Shown in pieces: positions 50,156-60,783 of a DNA stretch of 64,000 nt (its first letter is position 1; each line of letters begins with the position of its first letter). The DNA comes from Eubacteriales bacterium (GTDB lineage Bacteria > Bacillota > Clostridia > Christensenellales > Aristaeellaceae), in contig JAQWCW010000009.1 of assembly GCA_028705775.1 (NCBI GenBank), positions 27,818-91,817 of the forward strand. The letters run 5' to 3'. The position numbers and the translations under genes are program-made. The notes beneath the pieces are model-generated. The model ran no database searches. It was not told the DNA's origin and saw nothing but the letters and a program-made list of their open reading frames with translations.

Positions 50156-52258
50156 CTCCTTGGGCGCTGAGGCTTTGGGCTTTTCAACCTCGGACTGCAT
50201 TTGGCGAATCGCTCCCTGGAGATAAGCGATTACCCTGTCTTTTTCCTCGTTAATTGGTCTGTCCGCGTTAAACCTGATAGGCGTTCCTATTGCGATTTCG
50301 CGTTCTTTCTTGCTTGCGTAAATCGGAATGAACAGGCTGCGCTTTCCCGTTTTGCTGTAATACGACTGCGCAAGCTGCACAAAGCCCGTATAGAAATTGC
50401 CTATCCCCTCCCTGAGATATCCGCCTTCCTCAACTGGCGCGTTCTCGGGGAAAATCAGAATGTTATCGCGCGCCTGCATAGCTTGAATCGTCATTCTGAA
50501 GGTTTTCATTAGCTCACGCGGGTTCGCTCGATATACCGGAATATTCTCAAGGCTTGAAAACGCCCATATCGAAAGATGCGCAAGAAGCTTTGCAAAGGGC
50601 TTGCGAAGAAATTTCGGGAAATACCACCACTTATCGGAGTCGTTGGCGTAGATATACTCGGTAACTCCGCTTAAATCGTCCATCAGGCTTGCTATCGACC
50701 AGAATCTGAACTGTATGGGAAGGTTAAGGCAGGTCGTAACAGGGCCGTAAAGCTCGCCGTGATTGCAAACCAGAATCGCTCCGCCTTCCTCCTTGGCTGC
50801 TTTCAGATTCTCCGCGCCGATAAGCTTATGACGATAGAAGGGTCTCAAAAGCCATATAATCAGCTGGATTCCCCAATGCCGCTTGTTCTTGTTGACAACG
50901 GCGCTTTCAAGCTGCGCATCCAGAAGCGGGTCATTCTCGCCCTGCTCGTTAAGGCGAAGCCAGATTCTGAGCTTTGCAATATACCTGTTATACAGCGGGA
51001 AGCGCAGGGCGGTAAGCATAGAAAACACTATCAGAACTCCCGCCGGAATTGTAAGCACGGGATTTATTGACGAGGCTATGAACTCCTGCAGTGTCGCGTT
51101 TTCGAGCGCTTTTGCGGAAAAAATCATCATTGCGTTCATTGCGACCATTGCAAGCGACTGACCGAGCAGTATAGCAAAGGTATCAAAAAGCGAGCGTACT
51201 CTGTTGAACTGCGCTCTTGAAGTCTTTCGTCCCGCAAATATCGTCGCGTAATACACATTATCGCGTATCTGCGAAAGCGCCGTTACGCAGACTGTCGCGC
51301 TGCAAACGCAGAGCGCGAAGGAAAACAGAATCCACGGGGAGCCGGTATGCCCTTTTTGCATATGCATTGCAAAAACAGCCATGCTCCCCAGCCAAAGCAA
51401 AAGACCGACAAGCAAAACGCTGACGGCGTCAGGCTCGCGGCGAATCGCTTTATCAAGAGCAAAATTCGCGGTTTCCCTACCGGCAAGTATGCAGATTGAG
51501 GCAAGCAGAAGATAGACTATCGACTCGTCGCCCGCAAAGCCCATGAATGTACACATCAGAAGAATCGCAAATTGAAGCGCCATGAGAACTATGAAGCTCA
51601 TTATCGAATAAGCGCGGTAAGCGTACATTCCGCTCAAGGTTTTCTGGGCGTCCATATCCTGAGGAGTATAGTCCTCCGTCCGTCCGCCCCACCTGATATA
51701 CGAATAATACTCGATAATTCCCGTAACGCCGTAGCCGATTACCATCAGAAGCCTGATATATACGGATGTTTCCGGAACGAGCAGCATTGCAAGCAGCGCA
51801 AGCCCGATGCACACGACTTGAGTTATGATTGTGTATACAAAGGTTTTTTTTTCGCCGGCGCGATTCTCATACTTCATTTTTATGAATCTTTCGCACAACG
51901 CGTCGCGTATGAGAATTGTCGCCGTGATTGCAACAAGCGCCCAAACCGACGACATTCCGGACGAAACAGGATTGAGTACGACAAGAAAAACATTGATTAT
52001 TATAAGCACGAAGTAGGCTATAAGTCCGCCGGTTTTCACGGTCTGCCTGATTTCCTTATCGGAAAAAAGTCGCTGCGCGACCTGCGCTACCGTGCCAAGG
52101 GTTATAAGGCTGCCGCCGAGCACGGGAATTCCGGTTAAAACGGATGAGAGCATCATGCAGTATATCAGCGTCAGCATTCGGCTAACGCTGAGGAAACCGA
52201 CCATATTGTCCCTGGAGCCCATCATCTCCACTGCCTTCTTTGGCACGCTCTCATTCAT
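50150..52258 (-). CDS. Fusion of a multi-span membrane domain with a PlsC-type acyltransferase
   Basis: Residues 1-~450 form about 12 hydrophobic spans (for example MLSSVLTGIPVLGGSLITLG and VVCIGLALLAMLLVPE). The last 220 residues hold a PlsC fold with ILVCNHGELYGPV, ENIPVYRANP and NILIFPENAPVEEGGYL. The usual HxxxxD reads HGELYG, so the aspartate is not present at the standard place. The architecture recalls LplT-acyltransferase (Aas) fusions, in which a lysophospholipid flippase feeds the acyltransferase. Here the membrane part is not clearly of the MFS family. A phospholipid-remodelling role is inferred. Length is 702 residues, and the end overlaps ylbJ by six bases on the other strand. 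Confidence 0.72.
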   Translation of the reverse strand: MNESVPKKAVEMMGSRDNMVGFLSVSRMLTLIYCMMLSSVLTGIPVLGGSLITLGTVAQVAQRLFSDKEIRQTVKTGGLIAYFVLIIINVFLVVLNPVSSGMSSVWALVAITATILIRDALCERFIKMKYENRAGEKKTFVYTIITQVVCIGLALLAMLLVPETSVYIRLLMVIGYGVTGIIEYYSYIRWGGRTEDYTPQDMDAQKTLSGMYAYRAYSIMSFIVLMALQFAILLMCTFMGFAGDESIVYLLLASICILAGRETANFALDKAIRREPDAVSVLLVGLLLWLGSMAVFAMHMQKGHTGSPWILFSFALCVCSATVCVTALSQIRDNVYYATIFAGRKTSRAQFNRVRSLFDTFAILLGQSLAMVAMNAMMIFSAKALENATLQEFIASSINPVLTIPAGVLIVFSMLTALRFPLYNRYIAKLRIWLRLNEQGENDPLLDAQLESAVVNKNKRHWGIQLIIWLLRPFYRHKLIGAENLKAAKEEGGAILVCNHGELYGPVTTCLNLPIQFRFWSIASLMDDLSGVTEYIYANDSDKWWYFPKFLRKPFAKLLAHLSIWAFSSLENIPVYRANPRELMKTFRMTIQAMQARDNILIFPENAPVEEGGYLREGIGNFYTGFVQLAQSYYSKTGKRSLFIPIYASKKEREIAIGTPIRFNADRPINEEKDRVIAYLQGAIRQMQSEVEKPKASAPKES

Positions 52259-52340
52259 CTCCCCGAATAATAAACAAAATTCTCCGGCGCGGATTTTACT
52301 CCACGCCGAAAAATAAATGTTGCAAGTGTAAAATGCTTTA

Positions 52341-52802
52341 TCAGGCGGCTTTCTTTTCCGGAGTCATTTCCGAGGTGCAATGCGGGCAGCGCACGGCGTG
52401 CTCGTCAACAGGCATCATGCACTTAGGGCAAATGAACTCAGGAGCGGCGGGGGCGGCTTCTACGGGCTTCTTAAGCTTATTTATAAGCTTGACGAAGATG
52501 AAGATACAGACTGCGATTATCAGGAAATCCACGACAGTCTGAATAAACGTGCCGTAGTTGAACGTGCTTGCTCCCGCTTCCTTGGCAGCCGCAAGCGTCG
52601 CGTAATCCTTTCCGTCAAGCGCAACGAACAGGTTCTGGAAATCAATGCCGCCAATCAGCGCGCCTATAAGCGGCATGATTAAGTCGTTGACAACGCTCGA
52701 TACAATCTTGCCGAACGCGGAGCCAATCATCATGCCTACGGCAAGGTCTATTACATTGCCGCGCATTGCGAAATCCTTGAATTCCTTTAAGAGCTTCTTC
52801 AT
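52341..52802 (-). CDS. mscL: Large-conductance mechanosensitive channel MscL with zinc-ribbon tail
   Basis: MscL relieves osmotic downshock. The 153-residue protein starts at ATG 52802 after GGGAGGGG; the upstream in-frame extension is non-coding and contains the promoter. The first span ([20 protein letters not shown]) and second span ([20 protein letters not shown]) are canonical. The periplasmic loop is long. At the C-terminus [18 protein letters not shown] gives two CxxC pairs, a zinc-ribbon-like tail absent from E. coli MscL but also present, I believe, in other clostridial proteins. Confidence 0.93.
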   Translation of the reverse strand: MKKLLKEFKDFAMRGNVIDLAVGMMIGSAFGKIVSSVVNDLIMPLIGALIGGIDFQNLFVALDGKDYATLAAAKEAGASTFNYGTFIQTVVDFLIIAVCIFIFVKLINKLKKPVEAAPAAPEFICPKCMMPVDEHAVRCPHCTSEMTPEKKAA

Positions 52803-52833
52803 TCGAAAACCCCTCCCGATTGTTGTTTGATTA

Positions 52834-52862
52834 AGTATACCAACAAGATGGACGGATTGCAA
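52834..52862 (-). promoter_or_regulatory. Sigma-A promoter for mscL
   Basis: On the minus strand TTGCAA and TATACT are separated by 17 bases, about 31 bases upstream of the ATG. It lies back to back with the ABC-F promoter. Confidence 0.7.
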
Positions 52863-52870
52863 GAAATAGT

Positions 52871-52899
52871 TTGCTTGCGCTGATATAAAAATGTATAAT
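52871..52899 (+). promoter_or_regulatory. Sigma-A promoter for the ABC-F gene
   Basis: TTGCTT and TATAAT are separated by exactly 17 bases and lie about 32 bases before the ATG. Confidence 0.78.
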
Positions 52900-52931
52900 A
52901 TCATCGCGAGTTCTGTAAGGAGTGTTAGTAA

Positions 52932-54845
52932 ATGGTTATTCTTTCTCTGCGCCATATACGTAAGGCGTTCGGTCTTAACGAAGTGCTTGTTGATATAGAT
53001 TTGACCCTTCTTGAGGGACAGCGGATGGGGCTTGTAGGCGTTAACGGCTGCGGAAAAACAACGCTGATGCGCATTATTGCGGACGAGGATAAGCCCGACG
53101 GCGGCGAAATTTCGTTTCTGCGCGGACTCAAGACGGGTTATCTTTCGCAGCAGGCTCAGGTTCAGGACGGAAATACTATTTTTGAGGAACTGAAAACGGT
53201 TTTTGAGCCTCTGCTCAAGCTTGAAGAAAAAATACGCGATACGGAAAAGCTGATATCCGAAAAGCACGACGATGAAAATGAGTTTGAAGCGCTGAGCGAG
53301 CAGTATGCGCGGCTTACCGAGGAATATGAAAAGCGCGAGGGCTATTCTTGGCAAAGCCGTCTGTTCGGTGTGCTTACCGGTCTTGGTTTTTCTCGCGAGG
53401 ACGCCGATAAAAAGGTTGACGTACTAAGCGGCGGAGAACGGACTCGCCTTTGCCTTGCAAAGCTCCTGCTTCAAAAGCCCGACCTGCTTTTGCTCGACGA
53501 ACCTACAAACCACCTAGACCTTCAGGCAACAGCATGGCTAGAGGGCTTTATATCGTCATATCCCGGAACGGTGCTGATTATTTCGCATGACCGCTATTTC
53601 ATGGACAAGGCTTGCAGCGATATGAGCGAAATGCTGTTCGGCAAGATTGAACAATACAAGGGCAACTACACCCGCTATCTTGCGCAGCGCGAGGAGCGCT
53701 TTGAGGCGCGCAGGAAGGCTTACGATATGCAGCGTAAGGAGATTGCGAGGCAGGAAGCGATTATTGCCCGATTCAAGCAGTTCAACCGTGAAAAATCACT
53801 GAAGCGCGCGCGAAGCCGAGAAAAACAGCTTGCCCATATTGAGATTTTGGAGAAGCCCGAGGAGGAAGGAAAGATAGGCTTTTCCTTTCATGCAAAAAGG
53901 CGCACGGGTGAAGATGTGCTTACCGTTCGTGGGCTTGAAAAGGGCTTTGACTCAAGAACTCTTTTTTCAGGGCTTGACCTTGATTTGAAAGCCGGCGACC
54001 GCCTCGCGATTATCGGCCCTAACGGAGTCGGGAAATCAACGCTCCTCAAATGCCTTGTAGGTGAGGAACGCCCCGAAAAAGGCAGCTTCCGCTTCGGCGC
54101 GAACGCCGACATCGGCTATTACGACCAGCATCAGCGCGGGCTTAAAAACGACAAAACCATTCTCGACGAGGTTTGGGACGATTTCCCGAAGCTTGAGCCA
54201 TACGAGGTGCGCGGCGCTTTGGGGCTTTTCCTGTTCAGCGGCGACGATGTGATGGAGAAGATAGGAACGCTTTCCGGCGGCGAAAAAGGACGGGTTGCCC
54301 TGACGAAGCTGATGCTAAGGCAGGACAATATTCTGCTTCTTGACGAGCCGACAAACCATCTGGATATGGACAGCCGCGAAGTGCTTGAGCAGGCGCTTGA
54401 CGATTTTTCAGGAACGATAATCGCCGTATCGCACGACAGATATTTCATCAACCGCTTTGCCGATAAAATCCTTGACATGGAAAAGGACGGCGCAAAGCTT
54501 TACGAGGGCAATTACGATGACTATACCGCCCAAATCCAAAGACTTCAAAAGCCGTCCGAAAGCGCTCCGCAGATAAGCAAAACGGCGCTTGACAAAGAAA
54601 AAAAGCGCTCGCGCGAGGAACGCGAGGAGCTGAAAAGAAAGCAAGCGGCTGTAAAGGACGCGGAAAGCGCAATCGCAAAAATCGAAGAAGAAATAGCTCT
54701 TACGGAAGCAGCGCTTGCCAATCCGGAGCTTTACAAGGACGCGCAGAAAAGCGCCGAGCTTGCAAGGCAGTATCAAAGCCTCAAGGAGCGTCAGCAGCGC
54801 GCCTATGAGCTTTGGGAGGAAGCAGAAAGCGAGCTTAACGGATAA
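52932..54845 (+). CDS. ABC-F family ATPase (Uup/YdiF-like)
   Basis: The 637-residue cytoplasmic protein has two ABC domains without membrane spans. The first has [14 protein letters not shown] near residue 36, [16 protein letters not shown] near 174 and [13 protein letters not shown]. The second has [30 protein letters not shown] and [13 protein letters not shown]. The linker between them is highly charged (residues about 240-320). A coiled-coil tail follows after ~550. ABC-F proteins bind ribosomes, and some protect against antibiotics. The C-terminal coiled coil points to the Uup/YdiF branch rather than a resistance factor. AAGGAG lies close to ATG. Confidence 0.94.
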   Translation: MVILSLRHIRKAFGLNEVLVDIDLTLLEGQRMGLVGVNGCGKTTLMRIIADEDKPDGGEISFLRGLKTGYLSQQAQVQDGNTIFEELKTVFEPLLKLEEKIRDTEKLISEKHDDENEFEALSEQYARLTEEYEKREGYSWQSRLFGVLTGLGFSREDADKKVDVLSGGERTRLCLAKLLLQKPDLLLLDEPTNHLDLQATAWLEGFISSYPGTVLIISHDRYFMDKACSDMSEMLFGKIEQYKGNYTRYLAQREERFEARRKAYDMQRKEIARQEAIIARFKQFNREKSLKRARSREKQLAHIEILEKPEEEGKIGFSFHAKRRTGEDVLTVRGLEKGFDSRTLFSGLDLDLKAGDRLAIIGPNGVGKSTLLKCLVGEERPEKGSFRFGANADIGYYDQHQRGLKNDKTILDEVWDDFPKLEPYEVRGALGLFLFSGDDVMEKIGTLSGGEKGRVALTKLMLRQDNILLLDEPTNHLDMDSREVLEQALDDFSGTIIAVSHDRYFINRFADKILDMEKDGAKLYEGNYDDYTAQIQRLQKPSESAPQISKTALDKEKKRSREEREELKRKQAAVKDAESAIAKIEEEIALTEAALANPELYKDAQKSAELARQYQSLKERQQRAYELWEEAESELNG

Positions 54846-54846
54846 C

Positions 54847-54877
54847 AAAAAGCCGCCGGTTATTCGGCGGCTTTTTT
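54847..54877. terminator. Bidirectional terminator after the ABC-F gene
   Basis: AAAAAGCCGCCG and CGGCGGCTTTTTT with a six-base loop form a perfect stem with A/T runs on both sides. It ends the ABC-F gene and can also stop the convergent CotS-like gene. Confidence 0.92.
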
Positions 54878-54950
54878 ATGAATTCAGATGAGCTGCATCG
54901 GATGGCGGCTCGTAAGAACAGCCCCACAAAAATACAAGCGCTCATAGTTT

Positions 54951-55952
54951 TCAGAGCATTGCTTCCTCGCGCTTTCTGCGGTAAACGCTTCTCTCGTATT
55001 CCGAAATATCCTTTTTCAGCTTCAGCTTGAGCGCGGTCATCCAATCAATCTCGTTAGGAAAGGTTTCGTCAATAACGCGTATCAGTCGGGAATACTTATA
55101 AAGCTCACAGAAGCGGCGTATAAGCGGCATAAGCTGCTCGTTTTCCTTTGCAAAGGGTCGTTCCGTTCCATAGCCTTTTATAAATATCTGCTTTGCGCTT
55201 TCAAGCCGCGCGCCCATTAGCGAGTCTGCAAGAGAATCGAAAGCTTTTACAAAATCAGCGGCATACCAGTTGTACATTCCGTCCTCAAAGTCTATAACCG
55301 CGCAAGAGCCTGTCCTGTCATCATAAAACACATTATCCGTTTCAAAGTCATAATGAACAAGCCCGAAATTCTCCTTGGTTGCGCTGAGTACGGAAAGCGC
55401 GCCGCAAACGCTCTTGTTTTCCTCCATAATATACTTGGGAGCATGGTTAACGACAAGCGAGGTATTGATTGTGTCAAGCACATCCTTATACGACCAAACC
55501 TTCGTTCTCGGCTTATAGTTCTGCGACAGCCTGTGCATGAAGCCGAGCGCTTTGCCGTAGGCGAAAATAACATCCTCGCTGCAATCGGTATCCTCAATCT
55601 GCGTTCCGAAAACCCCCTGAAATGCGCTGGCGTAATAATCGCCCCGCGGCGTTGATATTTCAAGCAGAGTCTTGCCGTTCTTCGCCTTTAGCGGCTTATG
55701 AGCCGGATATCCGTTCTGCCTTAAATACTCAATATACTCAAGCTCGCCGAGCAGATTTTCCTCTCTTTTCTCCACCTCGGGAGAAAGACGCAGGTAGCAA
55801 AGGGCGCCCTTATCCATATAAGGATAAATTGCGTTTGACGATATGCGGAACATTGACAGCATTTCGTCAAGCCCCTCATCGTCATGCTCCCAGTTCTTCA
55901 GAGCATTCTTCGCAAGCTCGTAGTTTTCAAACAGGTAACGCAGCTTAAGCAT
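54951..55952 (-). CDS. CotS-like spore coat kinase/aminoglycoside phosphotransferase family
   Basis: The 333-residue protein has the APH/choline-kinase fold. Catalytic GLVHYDFETDNVFY (HxDxxxxN) and metal-binding AVIDFEDGMYNW are near residues 198 and 220. The opening YLRLSPEVEKREENLLGELE corresponds to the ATP-binding lobe of CotS-type kinases. CotS and related clostridial proteins are spore-coat associated. With the other sporulation genes of this window that role is likely, but a small-molecule kinase cannot be excluded. The start follows a GAGAGG site. The space between it and the GH65 gene (145 bases) shows no terminator. Confidence 0.78.
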   Translation of the reverse strand: MLKLRYLFENYELAKNALKNWEHDDEGLDEMLSMFRISSNAIYPYMDKGALCYLRLSPEVEKREENLLGELEYIEYLRQNGYPAHKPLKAKNGKTLLEISTPRGDYYASAFQGVFGTQIEDTDCSEDVIFAYGKALGFMHRLSQNYKPRTKVWSYKDVLDTINTSLVVNHAPKYIMEENKSVCGALSVLSATKENFGLVHYDFETDNVFYDDRTGSCAVIDFEDGMYNWYAADFVKAFDSLADSLMGARLESAKQIFIKGYGTERPFAKENEQLMPLIRRFCELYKYSRLIRVIDETFPNEIDWMTALKLKLKKDISEYERSVYRRKREEAML

Positions 55953-56097
55953 ATTGATTCTTCCTCTCGAACTATGACGATATTCTTCTGTGCGCCCGAA
56001 TCGACAACGCTGCTATGATTCTCCATTTTTCATTCTTTTCCTTCTTATCGGGCAATTTTTTGAGTATGCAGAAGAATTTTCGATAATTCGGAAGCGT

Positions 56098-58353
56098 TTA
56101 TCCCCGAATATCGGTCGTATATACGCCGTCAAGCAGCAGTTTTTCGCCGTATACCGTCATTTCGACGGGGTTTCCGTCAAGCAGCTCAAGGCGAAGCGAA
56201 TCGGATGCGCTTAAACGGATTCTGCTCTTGCGGTACAGGAAGGTAAACGCATAGCCCTTCCAGCATTTCGGAAGGAACGGCGAGAGAGAAAGCCCTCCGA
56301 CAATTCGCATTCCCGCAAAGCCCTGAGCTATCGCGAGCCAGCTTCCGCTCATGCTCGTTATATGCAGCCCATCATCCGTATCGTTATTGATGTTGTCCAA
56401 ATCAAGGCGCGCCGTGCGCTTATACATTTCAACAGCTTTATCATGATAACCGATTTCAGAGGCAAGTATAGAATGCACAGACGGTGAAAGGCTTGATTCA
56501 TGCACCGTCATAGGCTCATAGAAGTCAAAATTGCGCTTCTTTACATCCTTATCATACAGGTGTCCGAGCGCGTAAAGCCCCTGCAGCGTGTCAGCCTGCT
56601 TGATAAAGCACGAGCGGAGTATCCTGTCCCAGCTCCAATGCTGATTAATCGGTCTTTCCTCCGCCGGAATATCGCTTGCCGGCATTAATGCTTTATCAAG
56701 GAAAGTATCATGCTGAACAAAGATTCCAAGCTCCTTGCTTTCAGGCAGATACATCTTTTCGCTGATTTCCTCAAAGCGGGCGATTTCCGCATCGGCAACG
56801 TTAAGCTCCGCGCGCCTCGTTTCCCCCGCTTTTCTGAGCGCCTTTGCAGCTATTTCAAGGCACCATGCCGCCATACGGTTCGTGTACCAGTTATTATTCA
56901 CGTTGTTCTCATATTCGTTAGGACCTGTGACTCCGTGAATCATATACACATCGCGCACGGGATGATGATGAACGCGCCCCGCCCAGAACCTTGCTATTCC
57001 CGTAACAACGTCAAGACCGTTGCCGAGAATATAGCTCTCGTCGCCGGTATATTCTGTATAGTAGAAAATCGCGTATACCATCGCGGCATTGCGGTGCAGC
57101 TCCTCGAAGGTAATCTCCCATTCGTTATGGCACTCGATTCCGGTAAAGGTGACCATCGGATAAAGCGCGCCCGGAAGCCCCTGCTGACGAGCGTTATAGA
57201 AAGCGCCGTCAAGCTGCTGATAGCGGTAAAGCAAAAGGTTTTTCGCAACTTCTTCTCCCGCTGTCGCAAGGTAAACGGGAAAGCAGTATGCCTCCGTGTC
57301 CCAATAGGTTGCGCCGCCGTACTTTTCGCCCGTAAAGCCCTTCGGTCCGATATTGAGGCGCGCGTCCTCGCCCGAATAGGTGGAAAGCAGGTGATAAAGA
57401 TTGAACCTTATACCCTGCTGCGCTTCCTCGTCGCCGCTGATGATAACATCCGCGCTCGCCCAGCGCTCAAGCCAAAGGCGCTGATGCTCATCTTGGAGCT
57501 TTTGAAAGCCCTTATCGGCTGATGACAGCGCGATTTTTTCGGCAAGCTCAGTAAGCTTGTCGGCGGGATTATCCCTGTCCGTCGTAACGGCGCAGAATTT
57601 ATCAAGCCCGACGGCTTTTCCGCAAGCGGCTTTACCGGAAAACTCTGCGACAGGTTTGCCATTTTCAATTCTAGCTTCGGTTTCCTTCAAGCCAAAGGGA
57701 ACGTTTTCCATCGCCGCCGCGACTGTAAAACGCGGAGCGCCGAAAGGATTCTCCTTGGTTTCTGAAATAACGGATTTCTTTTTTGTATCAAGGATGTCCC
57801 AGAAGCTCTCGTCATAATTGCTGTCCAGATTTTTTACGTTCGCGTCAAGATAGCTTTCGATTCTGACCTCTGCGTCAAACGAAGGAGTAACTCTGTATGA
57901 AATCGCAAGCAGCTCTTTTTGGCAGAGCGAAACAAAGCGCACGGAGGTTATCGTCACGGTGCCGTTTTTCGTTTTAAGGGTCATTTCCCTGGTAAGCACG
58001 CCCGATTGCATATCGCTTGTGCGCATAAAGGAAAGCACCTCCTGCTTGGCTGCGTCAAGCTCCTCGCCGCCGACAAACACGCGCAGACCCGTCAGCTTTA
58101 CGGTGTTTATTGCCTTTCCGAAATATGCAGGATAGCCGTTTTTCCACCATCCGACGCGCGTTTTATCGGGAAACCATACTCCCGCAAGATAGCTTCCCGA
58201 ATGCGTATCGCCGGTATAGCTCTCTTCAAAATTTCCGCGCATACCCATGTAGCCGTTGCCGATTGACATAAGGCTTTCGGAAAGCCTCGCCTTTTCCGGA
58301 AGGAACTGTGTTTCTATAATTCTCCATGGGTCAACCATATACTGACTCAGCAT
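56098..58353 (-). CDS. Glycoside hydrolase family 65 phosphorylase (maltose/kojibiose type)
   Basis: The enzyme phosphorolyses an alpha-glucosyl disaccharide to beta-glucose 1-phosphate. The 751-residue protein starts at ATG 58353 (GGAGG, seven bases). SIGNGYMGMRGNFEESYTG opens the family domain. The catalytic glutamate lies in GVTGPNEYENN (E480), and the phosphate-binding segment follows near KQADTLQGLY. Maltose, trehalose, kojibiose and nigerose phosphorylases all share this. The VTGPNEYENNVNNNW block is most typical of maltose phosphorylases. No beta-phosphoglucomutase or transporter is adjacent. A strong promoter and a LacI/CcpA-type operator precede it. Confidence 0.92.
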   Translation of the reverse strand: MLSQYMVDPWRIIETQFLPEKARLSESLMSIGNGYMGMRGNFEESYTGDTHSGSYLAGVWFPDKTRVGWWKNGYPAYFGKAINTVKLTGLRVFVGGEELDAAKQEVLSFMRTSDMQSGVLTREMTLKTKNGTVTITSVRFVSLCQKELLAISYRVTPSFDAEVRIESYLDANVKNLDSNYDESFWDILDTKKKSVISETKENPFGAPRFTVAAAMENVPFGLKETEARIENGKPVAEFSGKAACGKAVGLDKFCAVTTDRDNPADKLTELAEKIALSSADKGFQKLQDEHQRLWLERWASADVIISGDEEAQQGIRFNLYHLLSTYSGEDARLNIGPKGFTGEKYGGATYWDTEAYCFPVYLATAGEEVAKNLLLYRYQQLDGAFYNARQQGLPGALYPMVTFTGIECHNEWEITFEELHRNAAMVYAIFYYTEYTGDESYILGNGLDVVTGIARFWAGRVHHHPVRDVYMIHGVTGPNEYENNVNNNWYTNRMAAWCLEIAAKALRKAGETRRAELNVADAEIARFEEISEKMYLPESKELGIFVQHDTFLDKALMPASDIPAEERPINQHWSWDRILRSCFIKQADTLQGLYALGHLYDKDVKKRNFDFYEPMTVHESSLSPSVHSILASEIGYHDKAVEMYKRTARLDLDNINNDTDDGLHITSMSGSWLAIAQGFAGMRIVGGLSLSPFLPKCWKGYAFTFLYRKSRIRLSASDSLRLELLDGNPVEMTVYGEKLLLDGVYTTDIRG

Positions 58354-58371
58354 TTTTGTTCCTCCTATAAA

Positions 58372-58385
58372 TGCAAACGTTTTCA
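58372..58385 (-). promoter_or_regulatory. LacI/CcpA-type operator of the GH65 gene
   Basis: On the minus strand TGAAAACGTTTGCA matches the cre pattern TGWAANCGNTNWCA with one deviation. It lies directly downstream of the -10 box, about +2 to +15 of the transcript, where a bound repressor would block initiation. Confidence 0.62.
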
Positions 58386-58393
58386 TTGACATT

Positions 58394-58422
58394 ATTGTAC
58401 GACAAACACGGACGGGTGTCAA
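58394..58422 (-). promoter_or_regulatory. Strong sigma-A promoter of the GH65 gene
   Basis: On the minus strand TTGACA (perfect) and TACAAT are separated by exactly 17 bases, with the operator starting nine bases downstream. The -35 box abuts the gdhA terminator. Confidence 0.85.
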
Positions 58423-58425
58423 TAT

Positions 58426-58456
58426 AAAAAGAGCCGCAGCTTTTTGCCGCGGCTCT
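58426..58456 (-). terminator. Intrinsic terminator after gdhA
   Basis: On the minus strand AGAGCCGC and GCGGCTCT form an 8-bp stem, followed by TTTTT. It lies 48 bases after the gdhA stop. Confidence 0.88.
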
Positions 58457-58503
58457 CATAATGCCAAAGAAGTCTGATTCGGCTGACTTTTCAGTAAAAT
58501 CTA

Positions 58504-59958
<1,455 letters not shown>

Positions 59959-60000
59959 TTATGCTCGAAAAGTTGTGATTTCTGGGACGTGTGGCAGACA

Positions 60001-60564
60001 TTACCGACAGGTTTGTCTCTTTAAAACAGGCATTACGCGCTGCATAAGCATATAGAGAATAAAAAGAACGCCGGCCTCTATCGGGAGCATAATCGCGTTC
60101 TTTGTAAGCTGCGCGGGGAGATACGCAAGATACGCCTTTCCATATACAACACTGCGCCAAAGGCTTCCGAGCAGAACGTTTACAAGAAGGTTGTGTACCG
60201 CCTGAGCCGCAATTATCTGCCACGAAAGCTGCTTTCTATTAAGGAATATCGCATAAATGAACCCTCCGACGGCGGCGCTCAAGGTATAACCCGGAAAGTA
60301 GGCGCCCGCAGGAAAGGCAAGAGCGCCGACAATATCCGCCGCCGCGCCGACGAGCATCGCCGGACAGGCTCCGTAAAGCATTGCGACAACAGCTATCGCA
60401 AGATAGCCGAAGCTTATTCGGCTTGTCGGCGAAAGATAGATTACGGTGAAGCGTGAAAGCACGATGTTAAGGGCGACCATCATCGCGCAGACAACAAGGC
60501 ATTGCGTCTTTTTAAGCTCCCTCGCGCTTTGGGAAAAGGTCAGTTCTCTCGCGTTTTTCTGCAT
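60001..60564 (-). CDS. folT: ECF transporter S component, folate type
   Basis: S components bind a vitamin and use a shared ECF module for import. The 187-residue protein starts at ATG 60564, eight bases after GGAG. Six spans are visible, with the S-component blocks ISFGYLAIAVVAMLYGACPA and VGAAADIVGALAFPAGAYFP. GYTLSAAVGGFIYAIFL follows. The tetrahydrofolate riboswitch in its leader independently identifies the substrate as a folate. No ECF energising module is in the window, so it must be shared. A longer upstream reading runs into the riboswitch and is rejected. Confidence 0.9.
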   Translation of the reverse strand: MQKNARELTFSQSARELKKTQCLVVCAMMVALNIVLSRFTVIYLSPTSRISFGYLAIAVVAMLYGACPAMLVGAAADIVGALAFPAGAYFPGYTLSAAVGGFIYAIFLNRKQLSWQIIAAQAVHNLLVNVLLGSLWRSVVYGKAYLAYLPAQLTKNAIMLPIEAGVLFILYMLMQRVMPVLKRQTCR

Positions 60565-60572
60565 AAAAAACA

Positions 60573-60628
60573 CTCCTTTACACAGCCCGACAAATCGGGC
60601 AATCATGAGTCGATTCGTAAAGGAGCAG
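60573..60628 (-). promoter_or_regulatory. Expression platform of the folT riboswitch (SD-sequestering stem)
   Basis: On the minus strand CTCCTTTAC (60617-60625) is the exact complement of GTAAAGGAG (60573-60581), the ribosome binding site of folT. CCCGA/TCGGG forms an inner hairpin. When this stem forms, the site is masked. CTGCTC at the edge of the anti-SD (60623-60628) is also complementary to GAGCAG of the aptamer's 5' P1 strand, giving a competing fold. Confidence 0.7.
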
Positions 60629-60656
60629 TAACCCATACGGAATTATCCGTAAGTAT

Positions 60657-60758
60657 CAGCAGTGGGATGCGCCGGCAGCACCGCGCGGCAAAAGCCGCTT
60701 CGTTTCACGTCAACTCCCCGTACAATGAACACTTAACGCGCTGCAAGCTACTCTGCTC
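60657..60758 (-). ncRNA. Tetrahydrofolate (THF-I) riboswitch aptamer
   Basis: On the minus strand the order GCAGAGTAG, CGCGTTAAGTGT, a GGGGAGTTGACG-like segment, CGAAGCGGC, CCGCGCGGTG and GCGCATCCCACTGC follows the known THF-I consensus, in which GAGAGTAG, GCGTTAAGTGT and GCATCC are nearly invariant. P1 pairs AGCAG (60753-60757) with CTGCT (60658-60662). It lies between a promoter and a folate-type ECF gene, as expected. Confidence 0.92.
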
Positions 60759-60783
60759 GATGACGAATCCGGGTAGCGAATAC

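Noticed and set aside
52803..53354. Upstream in-frame extension of mscL
   Set aside because: It covers the mscL promoter and the ABC-F gene's 5' part. The MscL family start is clearly at 52802.
56710..57522. 270-residue plus-strand frame
   Set aside because: It is antisense to the GH65 catalytic domain and only reflects codon bias.
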